From positions 1,240,001 through 1,304,000 of the forward strand of contig NZ_CP054052.1 in assembly GCF_013283835.1 (NCBI RefSeq): DNA of 64,000 bases, given 5' to 3'. This stretch comes from Poseidonibacter lekithochrous. GTDB taxonomy: Bacteria > Campylobacterota > Campylobacteria > Campylobacterales > Arcobacteraceae. How positions within the stretch are numbered: position 1 is the first letter of the stretch; the number at the start of each line of letters is the position of its first letter. The notes below the pieces were generated by a model. It was not told the origin of the DNA. It saw only the letters and a program-made list of their open reading frames with translations, and did not search any database. The position numbers were made by a program, and so were the translations under genes. This document shows positions 62,021 to 64,000 of the stretch, piece by piece.

Positions 62021-64000
62021 TTAGAACTTGTAAGATAGTGTTAACTTCATATTTCTTCCAGCTTCATAATCCCCGAAGAATGCACCTCTTCCTGAGCCTG
62101 TTGATGAGGCATGTGAAATAAACTCTTTATTAAAGATATTATCAACTCCTGCAATTACAGATAAGTTTTTGATAGTTTCTGGTGTATAGTTTACTGCCAT
62201 ATTATGTACAGAATATCCTGGTTTATTTTCAATTCCATTGATACTTCCTATATCTTTCTCTTTTTTTACAAAAATAGAGTTCCATGATGTATTTATATTA
62301 GGTGTAACTTGATAATTTAGATTTAAACTTAAGCTATCCCCTGGTTCATAGTTCGTAGATTTGTTTGTTGCTGTAAAATTTGAATTAGAGTGAGCATATG
62401 TTAATAATGAGCTAAAATCTCCTAGTTCATATTTAAAACTAGCTTCAACCCCATCTAAATCTAAGTCACCATTATTAGCTTTTGTTGCATACCATGTTCC
62501 AGATACATTTGCCCAGTTAGTTACAATAGTATCTTTGATATTTGTTCTAAAGTATTTTACAGATAATCCAATATTATCAGCACCTAATACATTATCTTTG
62601 ATATATCTAAATCCTATTTCTTTATTTATCCCTGTTTCAGCTTTTAAAGATTTAACTTCTGTACTTACTGTTCTTGATGAATCTAATACATCAACCATTT
62701 CAACACCTTTGTAAAGTGTTGTTGCACTTGCAAGTAATGTTAGATTATCACTTATTAAATATTCAGCTGCTAAACCATAAGTGAATTTATTATCTTTAAT
62801 TTTTCCATAAGCTCCATCAAAATCATAATGATTAAATCTAATTCCTGGTGTTAAAACTAAACCATTGTCAAAATCAATTGCATCTTCAATAAATAAAGCT
62901 GATGATTTAGCTTCTTCTTTTTCCCCATATGCTGATCCTGCCCATGTTACATCACTTGATTGTTTATCATAAATACCACCATAAGTTAGTGTATGTAAAG
63001 TATTTCCAACATCTATATTAGATTGTGCTTTAGAGTTTAATCCAAGAGTTTTTACTTCACCTTTTAACTCTCCACTAAATGTAGGTCTAGGACTTCTTCC
63101 AACCCATGTTTCATGTCTTTTTAATTCATTAGTATTTGAATACACTGTTGTATCTAATAAAATCTTTTCCCCTAAATCAAGTTTATGTTTTAAAGTAATT
63201 GTATTTCTTGTATATTCTGTTGGGAAAGTTACTTCTCCTCCTGAGATTGTTGTATTTGCAGTTGAGCTAAAGTTTGGTCTTGGTAGATAATCACCTTCAT
63301 CTTTTAGTTTGTCATAAGATAATGAAATGCTCTGATTATCATTAATATCATAAGAAGCTTTTAATAAGGTATTTTGGTTTTTACCCTTAATTCCATATGT
63401 GTCTTCTCCTGATGGATATTGCCAGTTCCCTCTATCTAAGTAGTTATGATAAACTAAGAAATTTAAGTCTTCACTTGCATTTCCATAGGCTGTAATTGAA
63501 CCAGAAAGGCTTTTGTTTGAGTTATAAGATGAAGATATTCTTGCTCCAAAGTCTTTACCTTTTTCTAACATTTCTCTTCCATCTTTTGTTTCAAAGGCTA
63601 CAGAACCACCAAGACTTCCATTAATTACAGAGTTAGTACCTACTTGGATATTGGCTTTTTTTAAAATATCTGGATTGATTAACATATTTCCAATATGGTG
63701 GAACATATTTGCATTTTGTACTTTAGCTCCATCAATTGTAATATCTAGGTCATCATCTTGTAAACCTCTAATATTAATTCTATTATTAATAGAGTGAGTT
63801 CCCCCTACATCAACTCCTGGAATATCTCTTAATAAATCACTTAAGTGATCTGCTTGTTTTGTTGCAATTGACTCTTTTCCTAAATTAATTGATGAACTTA
63901 CAACTTCTGTTTCCCAAACATCAACCTGTGCTAATTGATCTGCTTGTGCATTAATTGTTGAAATGCTTAGAGCTGCAACGGCACTTAATAATATACTTCT
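62021..64000 (-). CDS. TonB-dependent receptor, start just beyond the right window edge
   Basis: The frame is open to base 64000. The first visible codons read RSILLSAVAALSISTINAQA, the end of a signal peptide, so only a few residues are missing. The plug domain follows (LSDLLRDIPGVDVGGTHSIN, INIRGLQDDDLDITIDGAKV, INPDILKKANIQVGTNSVIN, GSLGGSVAFETKDG), then a 22-strand barrel ending in KLTLSYKF. About 660 residues are seen. The internal ATG at 63706 is not the start. It is first in an operon with a small membrane protein and a PepSY protein, as in iron-chelate uptake loci. Confidence 0.93.
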   Translation of the reverse strand, partial: RSILLSAVAALSISTINAQADQLAQVDVWETEVVSSSINLGKESIATKQADHLSDLLRDIPGVDVGGTHSINNRINIRGLQDDDLDITIDGAKVQNANMFHHIGNMLINPDILKKANIQVGTNSVINGSLGGSVAFETKDGREMLEKGKDFGARISSSYNSNKSLSGSITAYGNASEDLNFLVYHNYLDRGNWQYPSGEDTYGIKGKNQNTLLKASYDINDNQSISLSYDKLKDEGDYLPRPNFSSTANTTISGGEVTFPTEYTRNTITLKHKLDLGEKILLDTTVYSNTNELKRHETWVGRSPRPTFSGELKGEVKTLGLNSKAQSNIDVGNTLHTLTYGGIYDKQSSDVTWAGSAYGEKEEAKSSALFIEDAIDFDNGLVLTPGIRFNHYDFDGAYGKIKDNKFTYGLAAEYLISDNLTLLASATTLYKGVEMVDVLDSSRTVSTEVKSLKAETGINKEIGFRYIKDNVLGADNIGLSVKYFRTNIKDTIVTNWANVSGTWYATKANNGDLDLDGVEASFKYELGDFSSLLTYAHSNSNFTATNKSTNYEPGDSLSLNLNYQVTPNINTSWNSIFVKKEKDIGSINGIENKPGYSVHNMAVNYTPETIKNLSVIAGVDNIFNKEFISHASSTGSGRGAFFGDYEAGRNMKLTLSYKF

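Noticed and set aside
1-64000. tRNA, rRNA, CRISPR arrays, insertion sequences, phage genes, replication origin
   Set aside because: I read the intergenic regions and found no cloverleaf, repeat-spacer array, transposase, integrase or DnaA-box cluster. The gaps are short and explained by promoters and terminators.

Overview
The window is 64 kb of strongly AT-rich, gene-dense bacterial chromosome. Everything points to Campylobacterota, most likely an Arcobacter-like marine or environmental member. The evidence is the base composition, histidine kinases carrying the IAHQWRQPL H-box typical of that phylum, several chemoreceptors and c-di-GMP proteins, a TRAP transporter, and TTG or ATG starts behind AAGGA-type ribosome sites. 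I see no rRNA, tRNA, CRISPR array, insertion sequence or phage gene. No intergenic gap exceeds about 300 bases. Genus assignment is inference.

Layout. 1-4.4 kb: end of a chemoreceptor, small unknown genes, a DUF4197 protein and a TetR regulator. 4.5-7.5 kb: a Sel1-repeat protein and a DNA alkyl-repair methyltransferase. 7.5-15.1 kb: an RND efflux operon (pump, short adaptor, TolC-like channel) divergent from a two-component system. 15-20 kb: glycine-zipper lipoprotein, MATE pump behind a strong inverted repeat, chemoreceptor, outer-membrane barrel. 20.2-26.5 kb: an EF-hand protein, a second two-component system, and an operon of NhaA, an unknown protein and a CPA2-type antiporter. 26.5-33.7 kb: a minus-strand block of Rieske oxygenase, small membrane protein, B12-binding radical SAM protein, periplasmic protein, TetR regulator, DUF1501 and DUF1800. 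34.5-43.4 kb: a Cache-domain kinase, HD-GYP protein and response regulator, then DctPQM TRAP transporter and PxpABC 5-oxoprolinase. 43.4-53.7 kb: EAL and degenerate GGDEF proteins, DedA protein, NIT-domain chemoreceptor, DbpA helicase, NIT-GAF-PAS-GGDEF cyclase, parvulin. 53.8-64 kb: two converging TonB-dependent uptake clusters, one with an SsuA/NMT1-type ABC importer and an NnrS protein, the other with a PepSY membrane protein.

How the genes work together. Two regulatory circuits can be read from the DNA. First, a palindrome of the form TTAGAC-N5-GTCTAA occurs four times: upstream of the EF-hand gene, twice upstream of the tetR/radical SAM/Rieske block, and upstream of DUF1800-DUF1501. Each promoter-linked copy sits at or just after a -10 box. 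This suggests one TetR regulon covering a secreted DUF1800/DUF1501 pair, a calcium-binding protein, a B12-radical SAM enzyme and a Rieske oxygenase. I do not recognise this combination as a described pathway, and it is my main candidate for a new system. Second, ACTCACT repeats lie upstream of the Cache kinase, of dctP and (degenerate) of the pxp operon. This suggests that the kinase/regulator pair controls uptake and hydrolysis of 5-oxoproline, a substrate inferred from the PxpABC neighbours.

A Fur-like palindrome precedes the first TonB/ABC/NnrS cluster. NIT sensor domains occur in both a chemoreceptor and a diguanylate cyclase on either side of dbpA.
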